Positions 16,085 through 25,388 of a stretch of 64,000 nt of DNA are shown here, in pieces. The notes below the pieces were generated by a model. The model was not told where the DNA came from. It made no database searches and saw nothing but the letters and a program-made list of their open reading frames with translations. Every line of letters starts with the position of its first letter. The stretch's first letter is position 1. The translations under genes and the position numbers were made by a program. Location: positions 1-64,000 of the forward strand of contig NZ_AFPO01000024.1 of NCBI RefSeq assembly GCF_000218785.1, given 5' to 3'. Source of the DNA: Idiomarina sp. A28L (GTDB lineage: Bacteria > Pseudomonadota > Gammaproteobacteria > Enterobacterales > Alteromonadaceae).

Positions 16085-17326
16085 CTATCGGGAAATATAA
16101 GGGGTTGGGTTAATAGGGTTGCCTTCGTGGCGTATTTCGAAATATAAGCCGCTTTCAGCTTGGCCACCACTACGCCCGGCCAACGCTACAGTTTCGCCTT
16201 TACGTACAGGCTCGCCAATATCTTTCAGTAATGCTTGATTGTAACCATACAGGCTCATGTAATTCTCGCCGTGATCAATAATCACTACCATACCGAAACC
16301 CCGTAGCCAATCGGAAAAGATAATGCGGCCATCGGCAATGGCTTTTACAGGTGCTTCGGCAGTGGCCTCTATAACTACGCCGCGCCAACGAACTTCACCG
16401 CTACGTTGGCTACCGTAGCCATGTTTGATACTACCCGGCGTTGGCCAGCTCAATTGGCCTCGCAAATTGGCTAAGCCAGTAAGATTGAAATCTTGCCGCG
16501 ACATTATTTCTTGAAGCGCGGCCAGCATTTCGGTGAGCTCCTGTTCATTGCGTAGCATATTCTGCAATGCCGATTGTTCGGTTTGCTGTTCACGTTGCAA
16601 TCGAGCTACAAGCTGCTCTTGTTCGCGTTGCCGATTCGCAAGTTGGCTGCGTTGCTGCTCTTGCTGCTGCAAGGTAACCGTTAACGTATCGCGCTGATCG
16701 GATACTTCTTCGCGCACCGCAATTAGTTGCGTTTCTAAGGCATGAAGTTCTGCTAATTGCTCAAGGCGAGCTGCACTCAAATATTGGTAGTATTCAAGCA
16801 TACGCTCAAAACGAGCAGGGTTATCTTGGTTTAATAGTAATTTCAAAAAACCGTGATCACCGTTTCGGTAGGCGGATTCAATCTGATCGGCTAAAGCGGC
16901 TGCTTGTGTTTCAACTTCAGTTTGTAAGCGGCTTTGTTCTTGCTCTAGTTCATAGATATGGCCTTCAACCGAAGCGATTTTCAGTTCGGTTTCGCGTAAC
17001 GAGCGGCTGGCACTTTGCACTTGCGTTTCTAAGTTTCTTAGCTCGCGTTCGCCACTACTTAAACGCTGCTGGCGCTGTTCTAAACTACGCCGGCGTTGTT
17101 GAATTTCATTTTGTAATGCCTGAAGTTGGCGCTCTGCACGGGCATGTTCGGCTTGGGTGCCATCATCTTGAAAAGCGCCAACAGTGGCCGCCATAAAGAT
17201 TGAGTTGCTACTCGCAGTATTTCCGCGAGCAATGCCAGATGTAAATGTAATTAAGGCAATTGCGATAACAACAATTGCGCTTACATTCACAATGCCAAGT
17301 TTTAAGGCGTAGCGCCGGAGTTGCAT
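16085..17326 (-). CDS. envC: murein hydrolase activator EnvC
   Basis: 413 residues. A signal-anchor or signal peptide lies at about 15-35. A very long coiled coil of Q/E/R-rich sequence runs from about 58 to 280. A C-terminal LytM-like domain starts near LRGQLSWPTPGSIKHGYG and includes GFGMVVIIDHGENYMSLYGY. The catalytic zinc ligands of true LytM peptidases are not all present, as in EnvC, which activates amidases AmiA and AmiB rather than cutting murein itself. The coiled coil docks to FtsX. It lies 2 bases downstream of gpmI, in one operon. Confidence 0.92.
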   Translation of the reverse strand: MQLRRYALKLGIVNVSAIVVIAIALITFTSGIARGNTASSNSIFMAATVGAFQDDGTQAEHARAERQLQALQNEIQQRRRSLEQRQQRLSSGERELRNLETQVQSASRSLRETELKIASVEGHIYELEQEQSRLQTEVETQAAALADQIESAYRNGDHGFLKLLLNQDNPARFERMLEYYQYLSAARLEQLAELHALETQLIAVREEVSDQRDTLTVTLQQQEQQRSQLANRQREQEQLVARLQREQQTEQSALQNMLRNEQELTEMLAALQEIMSRQDFNLTGLANLRGQLSWPTPGSIKHGYGSQRSGEVRWRGVVIEATAEAPVKAIADGRIIFSDWLRGFGMVVIIDHGENYMSLYGYNQALLKDIGEPVRKGETVALAGRSGGQAESGLYFEIRHEGNPINPTPYISR

Positions 17327-17328
17327 AG

Positions 17329-18870
17329 CTAATCCTTCAACTGCATGAGCGTTTTTCCGGTCATTTCTGCCGGCTGCGGCATTCCCAGAAGGTGCAGCAT
17401 AGTAGGTGCAATATCTGATAAACGGCCATTCGGAACAGGCGTTGCATCGCGGCCCACATAAATAAAGGGCACAAGGTTGCTAGTATGGGCGGTGTGCGAT
17501 TGGCCAGTTCCATGATCACTCATTTGTTCTGCGTTGCCATGATCAGCAGTAATTAAACATTCGCCGCTATTTTTACGAATAGCTTCTACTACACGGCCAA
17601 CCGCAGTATCAACGGCTTCACAAGCTTTTACTGCGGCTTCGAAATTACCAGTGTGGCCAACCATATCACCATTCGGATAATTACAAATAAGCACATCAAA
17701 CTCGCCGCTATCAATAGCTTCTACCAATTTATCGGTGAGCTCAACGGAGCTCATTTCTGGCTGTAGATCATAGGTAGCTACTTGCGGAGAAGGCACTAAA
17801 ATGCGTTTTTCCCCAGGAAAGGTATCTTCTCGGCCACCACTGAAAAAGAAGGTAACGTGCGCATATTTTTCCGTTTCAGAAATGCGCAATTGAGTTTTAT
17901 TGTGCTTCGCTAACCACTCGCCGAAAACATTGTTTAATGGTTCCGGCGGAAACGCCACCGGCGCAACAATATCAGCTGCGTATTCAGTTAGCATCACGAA
18001 GGCAGAAAGTTTTGGTGTTGGGTTGCGATCAAATGCCGAAAACTCAGTATCAACAAAACAGTGCGTAAGTTCACGGGCTCTATCGGCTCGGAAATTCATA
18101 AAGAATACGGCATCGTTATCTGCGATAGGCTTAGCACCTTTTAACCATGTAGGCGCAACAAATTCATCGCTTTCATCGCGCGCATAGGCGGCAGCTAGGG
18201 CTTCAGAGGCGTTACCGGCATGTTGGCCTTCAGCTTGAGTTAATAAACGCCAAGCTTTGCTTACGCGATCCCAGCGATTATCCCTGTCCATAGCAAAATA
18301 ACGGCCACACAAACTGGCAAACTGAGCGCCAGGGAGTTGTTCAAATTCTTTCTCAAAACGCTCAATAGAGGCACCGGCAGAGCGGGGAGGAGTATCGCGG
18401 CCATCAAGGAACGCATGAACAAAAACCTGCTTAGCGCCTTTTTCTTTGGCAAGCTTCGCCATGGCCAGCAAATGATCTTCGTGGCTATGCACACCACCGG
18501 GAGATAGCAGGCCCATAATATGTACGTTGCCGTTAGCTGCAATAGCTTGTTCTAGGCCTTTATTGATTTCAGTGTTCCGCGCAAATTCACCATCTTCGAT
18601 GGCTTTGGTAATACGGGTGAAATCTTGGTAAACAATACGGCCCGCACCAAGGTTTACGTGACCAACTTCAGAGTTACCCATTTGCCCAGCAGGTAAACCA
18701 ACAGCCATTCCTGAGCCATCTACTAAAGTATTAGGAACGGTGGCGTAAAGTTTATCTAAATTCGGAGTATGCGCATGCGCTATGGCATTATCGGGCGCTG
18801 CATCACGGCTTCCCCAACCATCGAGAATTAATAATGCGAGTGTTTTTTTGCGAGCTTCTCCGGTAGACAT
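17329..18870 (-). CDS. gpmI: 2,3-bisphosphoglycerate-independent phosphoglycerate mutase
   Basis: 513 residues, the usual length. It opens with [13 protein letters not shown]. The catalytic serine is in [16 protein letters not shown] (about residue 65). [30 protein letters not shown] and [11 protein letters not shown] supply the binuclear Mn site and substrate-binding residues. It interconverts 3- and 2-phosphoglycerate in glycolysis and gluconeogenesis. Divergent from the rhodanese gene at 19063 and first in an operon with envC, an arrangement conserved in gammaproteobacteria. Confidence 0.97.
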   Translation of the reverse strand: MSTGEARKKTLALLILDGWGSRDAAPDNAIAHAHTPNLDKLYATVPNTLVDGSGMAVGLPAGQMGNSEVGHVNLGAGRIVYQDFTRITKAIEDGEFARNTEINKGLEQAIAANGNVHIMGLLSPGGVHSHEDHLLAMAKLAKEKGAKQVFVHAFLDGRDTPPRSAGASIERFEKEFEQLPGAQFASLCGRYFAMDRDNRWDRVSKAWRLLTQAEGQHAGNASEALAAAYARDESDEFVAPTWLKGAKPIADNDAVFFMNFRADRARELTHCFVDTEFSAFDRNPTPKLSAFVMLTEYAADIVAPVAFPPEPLNNVFGEWLAKHNKTQLRISETEKYAHVTFFFSGGREDTFPGEKRILVPSPQVATYDLQPEMSSVELTDKLVEAIDSGEFDVLICNYPNGDMVGHTGNFEAAVKACEAVDTAVGRVVEAIRKNSGECLITADHGNAEQMSDHGTGQSHTAHTSNLVPFIYVGRDATPVPNGRLSDIAPTMLHLLGMPQPAEMTGKTLMQLKD

Positions 18871-19062
18871 GCAGCGTCCTCGATTAGTTTGGCAATTGTT
18901 CAGAAATTACGCCTTAGTTTACTGCATTTACGGTTTAGAAGCACCTGCTGAGGGCAGATTTTACTGGTATCTGTGCGCTGAACCGTTATACTCTTCGGCT
19001 ATATTTTTAGTCGGTATATTTGCACCCATATGGGTAGCCGTAACAGTTAGTCGGGAGAGGTC

Positions 19063-19506
19063 ATGGACCAACTAATCGAATTCGCAACAGAGCATTATAT
19101 TCTCAGTGCACTGTGGGTTTTGGTTTTTGTAATGTTAGTAATGGATATTGCAAAGAAACGTTTTTCATCAGTTCAACCATTAAAACCGCAAGAAGCTGTT
19201 TTAAAGGTGAATCGTGGTGGCGTATTTGTTGATGTGCGCAATGATGAAGATTTCGCGAAAGGGCACATTCAAGGTTCAAAACAGGTTTCTGTAGAAAAAA
19301 TTCGCGCAGGCGATGTAAAAACCCTTGAGAAATTTAAAGACGCCCCCATTGTTACAGTATGCAACTATGGAAATACTGCCCGAGGCGCTGCATCAGCACT
19401 GGTTAAAGCAGGATTTACCCAGGTGTATGTGCTGCAAGGTGGGCTGCAAGCCTGGCAAGGTGCCAGTTTGCCAGTTTCAAAAACGCAGTTAAAAAACAAA
19501 AAATAA
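19063..19506 (+). CDS. membrane-anchored rhodanese-like protein (YibN type)
   Basis: 147 residues. An N-terminal TM helix at about 13-31 (ILSALWVLVFVMLVMDIA) precedes a rhodanese domain with FVDVRNDEDFAKGHIQGS. The persulfide-carrying cysteine is in VTVCNYGNTARGA (active-site loop CNYGNTA). It matches YibN of E. coli, next to grxC-secB-gpsA; here grxC is missing and secB follows directly. Sulfurtransferase substrate not known. GGGAGAGG before the ATG is a strong start signal. Confidence 0.85.
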   Translation: MDQLIEFATEHYILSALWVLVFVMLVMDIAKKRFSSVQPLKPQEAVLKVNRGGVFVDVRNDEDFAKGHIQGSKQVSVEKIRAGDVKTLEKFKDAPIVTVCNYGNTARGAASALVKAGFTQVYVLQGGLQAWQGASLPVSKTQLKNKK

Positions 19507-19562
19507 AACAACAACGCAGATTTTTATCTTTCATTCTAATTTAAGTAAAGCAGGTAAGTATT

Positions 19563-20072
19563 ATGGCTGATGAACAGCAAACTCAAGCAAACGGCGCTGC
19601 ACAAAACGAACAGCAAGCGGGCGGCCAATTCTCAATTCAACGTATCTACGTGAAAGATGTTTCTTTCGAAGCACCAAACACGCCAGCTATCTTCCGCAAA
19701 GAGTGGAAGCCTGAGCTGAACGTTGATATGAACGTGAGCAACAGCAAGCTAGATGATAACGTTTTCGAAGTAGTTCTTACTTTAACTGTTAAGAACACAG
19801 TGGAAGGCGAAGTTGCATTTTTATGTGAAGTAGCTCAAGCCGGTATCTTCTCTATTCCTGCAGATCTTCCAGAAGATGGCTTAGCGCACACGTTAGCTGC
19901 TTTCTGCCCGAACATTTTGTTCCCGTATGCACGTGAAGCAATTTCTGGTTTGGTAAGCAAAGGCACATTCCCACAATTGAACCTTGCACCAATTAACTTT
20001 GATGCTGTGTTTGCTCAACATATGCAGCAGCAACAACAAGCTGCGCAAGAGCAACCAAAAGCTGACGCGTAA
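19563..20072 (+). CDS. secB: protein-export chaperone SecB
   Basis: 169 residues with the SecB core [20 protein letters not shown], the beta-strand [18 protein letters not shown] and [33 protein letters not shown] contains conserved surface residues for SecA binding. The glutamine-rich tail is usual for marine relatives. It holds preproteins unfolded and passes them to SecA. Upstream of gpsA by 16 bases, a conserved pair. Confidence 0.97.
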   Translation: MADEQQTQANGAAQNEQQAGGQFSIQRIYVKDVSFEAPNTPAIFRKEWKPELNVDMNVSNSKLDDNVFEVVLTLTVKNTVEGEVAFLCEVAQAGIFSIPADLPEDGLAHTLAAFCPNILFPYAREAISGLVSKGTFPQLNLAPINFDAVFAQHMQQQQQAAQEQPKADA

Positions 20073-20088
20073 GCATTAGGGAAACTCA

Positions 20089-21099
20089 GTGGCTGATACT
20101 TCATCAGTAACCGTATTGGGGGCGGGGTCTTATGGCACCGCCCTTGCTATCTGTATTGCCCGAAAAGGCCAACGCACATTGTTGTGGGGGCGAGACGAAG
20201 CGCAAGTAAGCGAAATGCGAGCTGCGCGCGAGAATACTCGTTACCTACCCGATTGCCCATTTCCAGATCTTTTGGAATTGGAAACTAACCTTGAAAAAGC
20301 AGTGCAGGCTTCGGATACCATTCTTGTAGTGGTACCAAGTTATGGTTTTGCCGACGTTCTTCAACAAATTGCACCGCATTTGCGTGAACACGCGGGTGTA
20401 GCTTGGGCAACGAAAGGCTTAGAACCTGAAACCGGGCGTTTACTTTCCGAAGTAGCCAACGACGTTTTAGGGCCTGATCGCGCATTAGCTGTGCTTTCCG
20501 GGCCAACTTTTGCTGCCGAAATGGCCAAAGGCATGCCAACGGCAATAGCTGTTGCTGCGAATAAACCAGAGTTTGTTGACGACCTATCAAAAGCACTACA
20601 TTGCGATCGCTCGTTTCGAGTTTACTTGAACGATGACTTTATTGGCATGCAGCTCGGTGGTGCAGTTAAAAACGTAATTGCAATTGGCGCCGGTATGGCC
20701 GATGGCCTAGGTTTTGGTGCAAATACCCGAACAGCACTAATTACTCGAGGTTTAGCTGAACTTACTCGGTTAGGCGTAGCTCTTGGCGGTAAGCCCGAAA
20801 CCTTCACTGGCATGGCTGGCTTAGGTGATTTAATTCTCACTTGCACCGATAATCAATCGCGTAATCGTCGGTTTGGCTTGGCAATTGGCCAAGGTAAAAC
20901 GGTAGATCAAGCAATGGCAGATATTGGCCAAGCGGTAGAGGGTTATCGCAACACCCGTGAAGTTGTAGCGCTAGCTAAACGTTATAATGTAGAGATGCCA
21001 ATTTCTGAGCAATTGTATAAAGTTTTGTATGAAGGCAAAGAGCCGTTACAAGTTGCGCAGGATCTTTTAGCTCGCGCACAAACCAGCGAAAAAGGTTAA
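20089..21099 (+). CDS. gpsA: NAD(P)-dependent glycerol-3-phosphate dehydrogenase
   Basis: 336 residues. The Rossmann dinucleotide loop [19 protein letters not shown] opens the protein. [15 protein letters not shown] and [17 protein letters not shown] follow, with the catalytic lysine in [17 protein letters not shown] and substrate-binding [20 protein letters not shown]. It makes sn-glycerol 3-phosphate for phospholipids, the substrate of PlsB (40887). The start is GTG, with TTAGGG 8 bases upstream. Ends before a strong terminator shared with convergent slmA. Confidence 0.97.
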   Translation: MADTSSVTVLGAGSYGTALAICIARKGQRTLLWGRDEAQVSEMRAARENTRYLPDCPFPDLLELETNLEKAVQASDTILVVVPSYGFADVLQQIAPHLREHAGVAWATKGLEPETGRLLSEVANDVLGPDRALAVLSGPTFAAEMAKGMPTAIAVAANKPEFVDDLSKALHCDRSFRVYLNDDFIGMQLGGAVKNVIAIGAGMADGLGFGANTRTALITRGLAELTRLGVALGGKPETFTGMAGLGDLILTCTDNQSRNRRFGLAIGQGKTVDQAMADIGQAVEGYRNTREVVALAKRYNVEMPISEQLYKVLYEGKEPLQVAQDLLARAQTSEKG

Positions 21100-21138
21100 G
21101 CCAAACGTTTCGCTTGATCCGTACGGTAAAACAAAAAA

Positions 21139-21164
21139 ACGTCGCCTAAAAAATAGGCGGCGTT
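21139..21164. terminator. bidirectional terminator between gpsA and slmA
   Basis: ACGTCGCCTA / TAGGCGGCGT stem (one G-T pair) with a short AAAAA loop, flanked by A-run and T-run. Confidence 0.9.
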
Positions 21165-21221
21165 TTTGTTTTTTCACGTTCGTTGTTTTCAGTAATCGTT
21201 GCAGTAACCTTCGGCGTTGGT

Positions 21222-21815
21222 TTAAGCCAGTAAAAGTTGTTGCTCGAGTAATTGCCACTGTTGCACAAAATTATCCGTTGGTTTTTTCTTAAAACCTGAG
21301 CGCACGTATTGGCTGAGCTTGCCTTCAGCATAGGCCATTACAATATTCGCCAACATTCCCTCATCGGCTGTAAATTGAACGCCCTCACGCATACGGCGTT
21401 CGCGCAGTATTTGCTTAATCTGGCTTTCTAAACGTTCAAATAGGCTTACAACTCGAACGCGTAAGCGTTCATGTTCACCCATTAAAGCATCGCCGGTGAG
21501 CACTCGGGTCATGCCTGGGCTTTGTTCGGCAAACTGCAGCAACAGGCCAACAATTTGCTGAACGCGTGGCATGGTTTGCTTCTCGGTTTCTAGCACTTTG
21601 TTCACACCACCCAGCACGATATCTTCAATGTAGGTAATAAGATCATCGAACATTTTCGCTTTGGATGGAAAATGCCGATAAAGAGCGGCTTCAGAAACAC
21701 CTACTTCTGCAGCTAGCTTAGCTGTGGTAATAGGTTGCCCAAGATGAGTTTCTAACATATGTGCGAGTGTACCGAGGATCTCCTCGCGGCGGTTGGATTT
21801 CCGTTGTGTGGTCAT
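21222..21815 (-). CDS. slmA: nucleoid occlusion factor SlmA (TetR family)
   Basis: 197 residues. It begins [14 protein letters not shown], has the TetR helix-turn-helix [21 protein letters not shown] (split here as [12 protein letters not shown] and SEAALYRHF), then the SlmA-specific [14 protein letters not shown] and a C-terminal [11 protein letters not shown]. Bound to DNA at SlmA sites it antagonises FtsZ assembly over the nucleoid. The ATG at 21815 matches the family start; a frame extension upstream to 21869 lacks family similarity. Next to dut and coaBC as in E. coli. Confidence 0.93.
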   Translation of the reverse strand: MTTQRKSNRREEILGTLAHMLETHLGQPITTAKLAAEVGVSEAALYRHFPSKAKMFDDLITYIEDIVLGGVNKVLETEKQTMPRVQQIVGLLLQFAEQSPGMTRVLTGDALMGEHERLRVRVVSLFERLESQIKQILRERRMREGVQFTADEGMLANIVMAYAEGKLSQYVRSGFKKKPTDNFVQQWQLLEQQLLLA

Positions 21816-21902
21816 GCGTGTTTTCCCTGAATTATTTTTACGGCTTATTATGTTGCCGCTTATCTTCATTTATTTTTGTGTCATTTATTCTGTAAATACT
21901 TT

Positions 21903-22361
21903 TTAATGACGGCCAGACGAACCAAAACCGCCGGTGCCCCGATCACTATTACTAAATTCACTCACTAAATTAAAATCAGCTTGAACTACTGGAATAATAA
22001 CTAATTGCGCAATGCGTTCACCCGGTTGGATAGTGAAGGCAGAGTGCCCGCGATTCCAAATCGATACTTTCAGTTCGCCCTGATAATCAGAATCGATTAA
22101 GCCCACTAAATTACCCAATACAATGCCGTGTTTATGGCCTAAACCGGACCGTGGCAGAATGGTAGCCGCTAGGCCTGGATCGGCAATGTGAATGGCTAAA
22201 CCAGTACCCACCAACTCAGTTTGGCCCGGCTCAAGCACCATAGCTTCCCCAATACAGGCGCGTAAATCTAAACCAGCGGAGCCAGGTGTGGCATAAGTAG
22301 GGAGTGGGAACTCTTTGCCTACACGCGGATCAAGGATTTTTACATCAATTACTTTGCTCAT
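21903..22361 (-). CDS. dut: deoxyuridine 5'-triphosphate nucleotidohydrolase
   Basis: 152 residues with all five trimeric dUTPase motifs: [44 protein letters not shown] and the C-terminal [12 protein letters not shown]. It hydrolyses dUTP to dUMP and pyrophosphate, keeping uracil out of DNA and supplying thymidylate synthesis. Between coaBC and slmA on the same strand; coaBC ends 45 bases upstream. Confidence 0.97.
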   Translation of the reverse strand: MSKVIDVKILDPRVGKEFPLPTYATPGSAGLDLRACIGEAMVLEPGQTELVGTGLAIHIADPGLAATILPRSGLGHKHGIVLGNLVGLIDSDYQGELKVSIWNRGHSAFTIQPGERIAQLVIIPVVQADFNLVSEFSNSDRGTGGFGSSGRH

Positions 22362-22406
22362 ACGTTGCTCATTGTTAATTATCGAAAGTAAAACCAGAAT
22401 TAATCG

Positions 22407-23651
22407 TTATAGTTTGCTACTAATCAGAGTAATAAGCTGTTTAGCAATCTCTTCTTTGCTGTTGGTGCCAATGTGGTGTTCCGCATCGGCCGATATAGCT
22501 ATCACTGCGTTGTTATCGCTATTAAAGCCAAGTTCAGGGTTGCTGACATCGTTGGCAATAATCATTTGAATACCTTTGCGCTCAAGTTTTTTGCGCGCAT
22601 ACGCCTGAACATTTTCAGTTTCGGCGGCAAAACCAACGCAAAATGGCGCATTTTCCTGCTCAGCAACCCAGGCCAAGATATCTGGGTTCTTAACCAACGC
22701 AATTTGCATTTGATTTTGGCCGTCCTGCTTTTTCATTTTTTGTTCAGCCACATTCATTGGCCGAAAATCAGCCACGGCTGCGCACCCTATGAACAAATCT
22801 TGCTGAGCCACCGAGGCGGCCACGACTTTATGCATATCTTCAGCACTAATAATATCAATTCGAGTTACACCTGCAGGGGTGGGAAGCGGGCATGGGCCTG
22901 CAACTAAGGTTACATCGGCCCCCGCATTGGCTGCTGCTGTTGCCAGAGCAAAGCCCATTTTTCCCGAACTGTGATTGCTCAAATAACGCACCGGATCGAT
23001 AGCTTCTCGAGTTGGTCCGGCGGTGATTAACACTCGTTTGCCAGCCAATAGGCCTGCGTTTTCCGCCATTTCTTTATGTAGGGAAAATGTAGCAGCGAAG
23101 AACTCTTTAATTTGTTGCAGAATTTCCTGTGGCTCCAGCATACGGCCAGCGCCGGTTTCACCACATGCTTGCAAACCTTCGTTCGGGCCCCAAATAAGTT
23201 TGCCATCATCTTGCAGTAGCCGAAGGTTGCGCTGAGTAGCGGGAGCCGACCACATTAACCGATTCATTGCTGGCACTAAAGCAACGGGTGCATCGGTAGC
23301 AAGGCAAAGAGTGCTGAATAGATCATCAGCGAAGCCATGGGCTAAACGAGCCATGGCGCTAGCAGATGCTGGTGCTACTACGATGAGATCAGCCCAACGC
23401 GCTAATTCTATATGGCCCATAGCCGCTTCTGCGGCCGGATCAAGTAGATCATCATGCACTGGGTTACCGGAAACCGCTTGTAGCGTGAGCGGCGTTATGA
23501 AGGCTTTTGCGCCTTTTGTCATTACTACACGCACTTCTGTGCCTTCATCTTTTAAACGCCGCACGAGTTCAGGCGTTTTGTACGCTGCAATACCGCCGGT
23601 AACAATCAGCAATAACTTACGGTTTGAAAGGCTTGCCATAGTTGTATCCAT
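22407..23651 (-). CDS. coaBC: bifunctional CoaBC (PPC synthetase / PPC decarboxylase)
   Basis: 414 residues. The N-terminal flavoprotein decarboxylase (CoaC) has LLIVTGGIAAYKTPELVRRL, the histidine in AAMGHIELARWADL, VPAMNRLMW and the cysteine loop LQACGETGAGRM. The C-terminal CTP-dependent synthetase (CoaB) begins VLITAGPTREAIDPVRYLSN and includes SSGKMGFALA and KNPDIL. Together they convert 4'-phosphopantothenate to 4'-phosphopantetheine in CoA synthesis. The last CoA-pathway enzyme of this window, CoaD, is at 58583. No clear ribosome binding site precedes 23651; an inverted repeat sits there, and ATG at 23639 is an alternative start. Confidence 0.95.
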   Translation of the reverse strand: MDTTMASLSNRKLLLIVTGGIAAYKTPELVRRLKDEGTEVRVVMTKGAKAFITPLTLQAVSGNPVHDDLLDPAAEAAMGHIELARWADLIVVAPASASAMARLAHGFADDLFSTLCLATDAPVALVPAMNRLMWSAPATQRNLRLLQDDGKLIWGPNEGLQACGETGAGRMLEPQEILQQIKEFFAATFSLHKEMAENAGLLAGKRVLITAGPTREAIDPVRYLSNHSSGKMGFALATAAANAGADVTLVAGPCPLPTPAGVTRIDIISAEDMHKVVAASVAQQDLFIGCAAVADFRPMNVAEQKMKKQDGQNQMQIALVKNPDILAWVAEQENAPFCVGFAAETENVQAYARKKLERKGIQMIIANDVSNPELGFNSDNNAVIAISADAEHHIGTNSKEEIAKQLITLISSKL

Positions 23652-23667
23652 GTAAGTAAATACTTAC
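23652..23667. promoter_or_regulatory. inverted repeat at the coaBC start
   Basis: GTAAGTA-AA-TACTTAC lies immediately upstream of the coaBC ATG, where a ribosome binding site is expected, and between two divergent genes. It could be an operator or mask initiation. It resembles but does not match the SlmA site GTGAGTACTCAC, whose half-sites lack the 2-base spacer. Confidence 0.35.
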
Positions 23668-23739
23668 CGTAAAGATAACACGATGCGGATTGTTTTGACG
23701 AGTATGGATTGAAACTAGTGAAGGGAACAGGAGGTTCCA

Positions 23740-24615
23740 ATGGTTACAAAATGTGCAGAAAAAGCGGGTGCGAATAGCATAGTAGAAAGGGTAACAAAGC
23801 AATCAGAGTTGGATTTAACAGGAAAAACGGCGGTGCGCTCAACTTCGTTTACTGACAATGAATCAGTTAATTTGCCGGAAACGCTGGCAGGTGGAATGTT
23901 ATTAGCGCAAGTTGAGCCTGAATTAGAAGCGCCGGCAAAGTTACTAATCAAGGAATGGGAAGCACATGAAAGGCCGCGGGAAAAACTGGCTGCCTTTGGG
24001 TCCGCGAGCCTCAGCGAAGCAGAGCTTTTGGCTGTGCTGTTCGGCACCGGAAGTGGTGGTAAGGATGTATTAACTTGGAGCCGCGATGTTTTAAAAAACG
24101 CGGGTGGGCTAGGTGGTTTATTAGCGCTTTCGAAAGAGCGATTGTTAGAAATTCCGGGCATTGGTTTGGCGCGATCTATGCAAATTCAAGCCATTTTAGA
24201 GCTTACTCGGCGTTATTTAGCTAGTTCGCTGCGAAGTGGTGAAGGATTTACGCGGCCAGAGATGGTGAAGGATTACTTAGCCGCGCAGTTAAGGCACCAA
24301 GATCGCGAGGTTTTTGCAATACTATTACTGGACAGTCAGCACCGTTTGCTGCATTATTGCGAGCTGTTTTACGGTACCATCAATGCGGCGCCTGTGTACC
24401 CACGGGAAATCATTAAGTTAGTGATGCGCCACAATGCGGCTGCTGTAATCTTAGCGCACAACCACCCTTCAGGCGTGGCTGAGCCGAGCCAAGCAGATCA
24501 GCGCGTAACTACTCGTATTCGAGAAGCGCTCAGTACCATTGACGTGGCCTTACTAGACCACTTTGTTATTGGTGCTGGCGAAACTGTCTCTTTTGCTGAA
24601 AGAGGTTGGTTATAA
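23740..24615 (+). CDS. radC: RadC/JAB-domain protein with N-terminal extension
   Basis: 291 residues; ordinary RadC is about 220. The family part starts near KEWEAHERPREKLAAFG (about residue 70), then a helix-hairpin-helix LLEIPGIGLARSMQ and the JAMM metal motif AHNHPSGVAEPSQAD. The extra 65 or so residues are polar and unlike any domain I know. CAGGAGG five bases before the ATG at 23740 argues that the long form is made; an internal ATG at 23896 would give a near-normal protein. RadC function remains unclear despite the DNA-repair name. Divergent from coaBC, followed by rpmB. Confidence 0.9.
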   Translation: MVTKCAEKAGANSIVERVTKQSELDLTGKTAVRSTSFTDNESVNLPETLAGGMLLAQVEPELEAPAKLLIKEWEAHERPREKLAAFGSASLSEAELLAVLFGTGSGGKDVLTWSRDVLKNAGGLGGLLALSKERLLEIPGIGLARSMQIQAILELTRRYLASSLRSGEGFTRPEMVKDYLAAQLRHQDREVFAILLLDSQHRLLHYCELFYGTINAAPVYPREIIKLVMRHNAAAVILAHNHPSGVAEPSQADQRVTTRIREALSTIDVALLDHFVIGAGETVSFAERGWL

Positions 24616-24668
24616 AGGCTTTTCCCTGCTGGGAACACTTATTAAGCATAAAAAATATCCGGTAAAGC

Positions 24669-24697
24669 TTGTTTTTAGCGGCGTTTTTTAGTATAAA
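24669..24697 (+). promoter_or_regulatory. candidate promoter for rpmB-rpmG
   Basis: TTGTTT (24669-24674), 17-bp spacer, TATAAA (24692-24697), about 75 bases before rpmB. Confidence 0.5.
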
Positions 24698-24772
24698 TTG
24701 CGCCCTCGATTTATAGGGCAAGGCCATCAGGGCGATTAGGCGAGCTTGCAAAGCAATTTCGGAGTAACGAAC

Positions 24773-25009
24773 ATGTCACGAGTATGTCAAGTAACAGGAA
24801 AGCGGCCAGTGGTTGGTAATAACCGCTCACACGCGAACAATGCGACCCGCCGTCGTTTCCTGCCAAACCTTCAAAGCCACCGGTTTTGGGTTGAAAGCGA
24901 AAAGCGTTGGGTAAAACTGCGCATTTCTACCAAAGGTATGCGTATCATCGATAAAAACGGTATCGATTCCGTATTATCTGGTTTGCGTGCGAAAGGCGTC
25001 CGGGTTTAA
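24773..25009 (+). CDS. rpmB: 50S ribosomal protein L28
   Basis: 78 residues, standard length. It starts [12 protein letters not shown], continues [18 protein letters not shown] and ends with [16 protein letters not shown] seven bases or so before the ATG fixes the start; the longer in-frame TTG start is not needed. Operon with rpmG, gap 28 bases, as in nearly all gammaproteobacteria. Confidence 0.98.
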   Translation: MSRVCQVTGKRPVVGNNRSHANNATRRRFLPNLQSHRFWVESEKRWVKLRISTKGMRIIDKNGIDSVLSGLRAKGVRV

Positions 25010-25037
25010 TACCGGCTAGAACGAAAGGAATAATACG

Positions 25038-25193
25038 ATGCGCGATAAAATTCGTCTGGTTTCTTCTGCTGGTACTGGATTCTTCTACACCACAGATAAG
25101 AACAAACGTAACATGCCTGAGAAATTCGAGATCAAGAAATTTGATCCGGTAGTTCGTAAGCATGTAATGTTTAAAGAAGCTAAAATCAAGTAA
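25038..25193 (+). CDS. rpmG: 50S ribosomal protein L33
   Basis: 51 residues, found by reading past rpmB. It begins [19 protein letters not shown], then [18 protein letters not shown] and ends KEAKIK. It lacks the CxxC pairs of zinc-binding L33, as usual in Gammaproteobacteria. AAAGGAA upstream is its ribosome binding site. Followed by a strong terminator. Confidence 0.98.
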   Translation: MRDKIRLVSSAGTGFFYTTDKNKRNMPEKFEIKKFDPVVRKHVMFKEAKIK

Positions 25194-25226
25194 TTGCATT
25201 TGGTTTACTAGTTTTGTTTAAACATA

Positions 25227-25253
25227 GAAAAACCCGCTTTTGCGGGTTTTTTT
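25227..25253 (+). terminator. terminator of rpmB-rpmG
   Basis: AAAAACCCGC / GCGGGTTTTT with a TTTT loop and a T-run. Confidence 0.95.
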
Positions 25254-25388
25254 GTGCCCGAAAAAGAGCAACTGAATGTGGTTTTGTTACATTTTAATTC
25301 TTGCCGAAATTCCTCCTAGCCTCTAATCTTTTCCCATCCAAATTAAAAACCTAGCTCCCATAACAATACTTACAATCAGAGGCTCATT

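Noticed and set aside
23652-23667. SlmA-binding site near coaBC
   Set aside because: The arms resemble GTGAGT but differ, and the 2-base spacer breaks the known palindrome.
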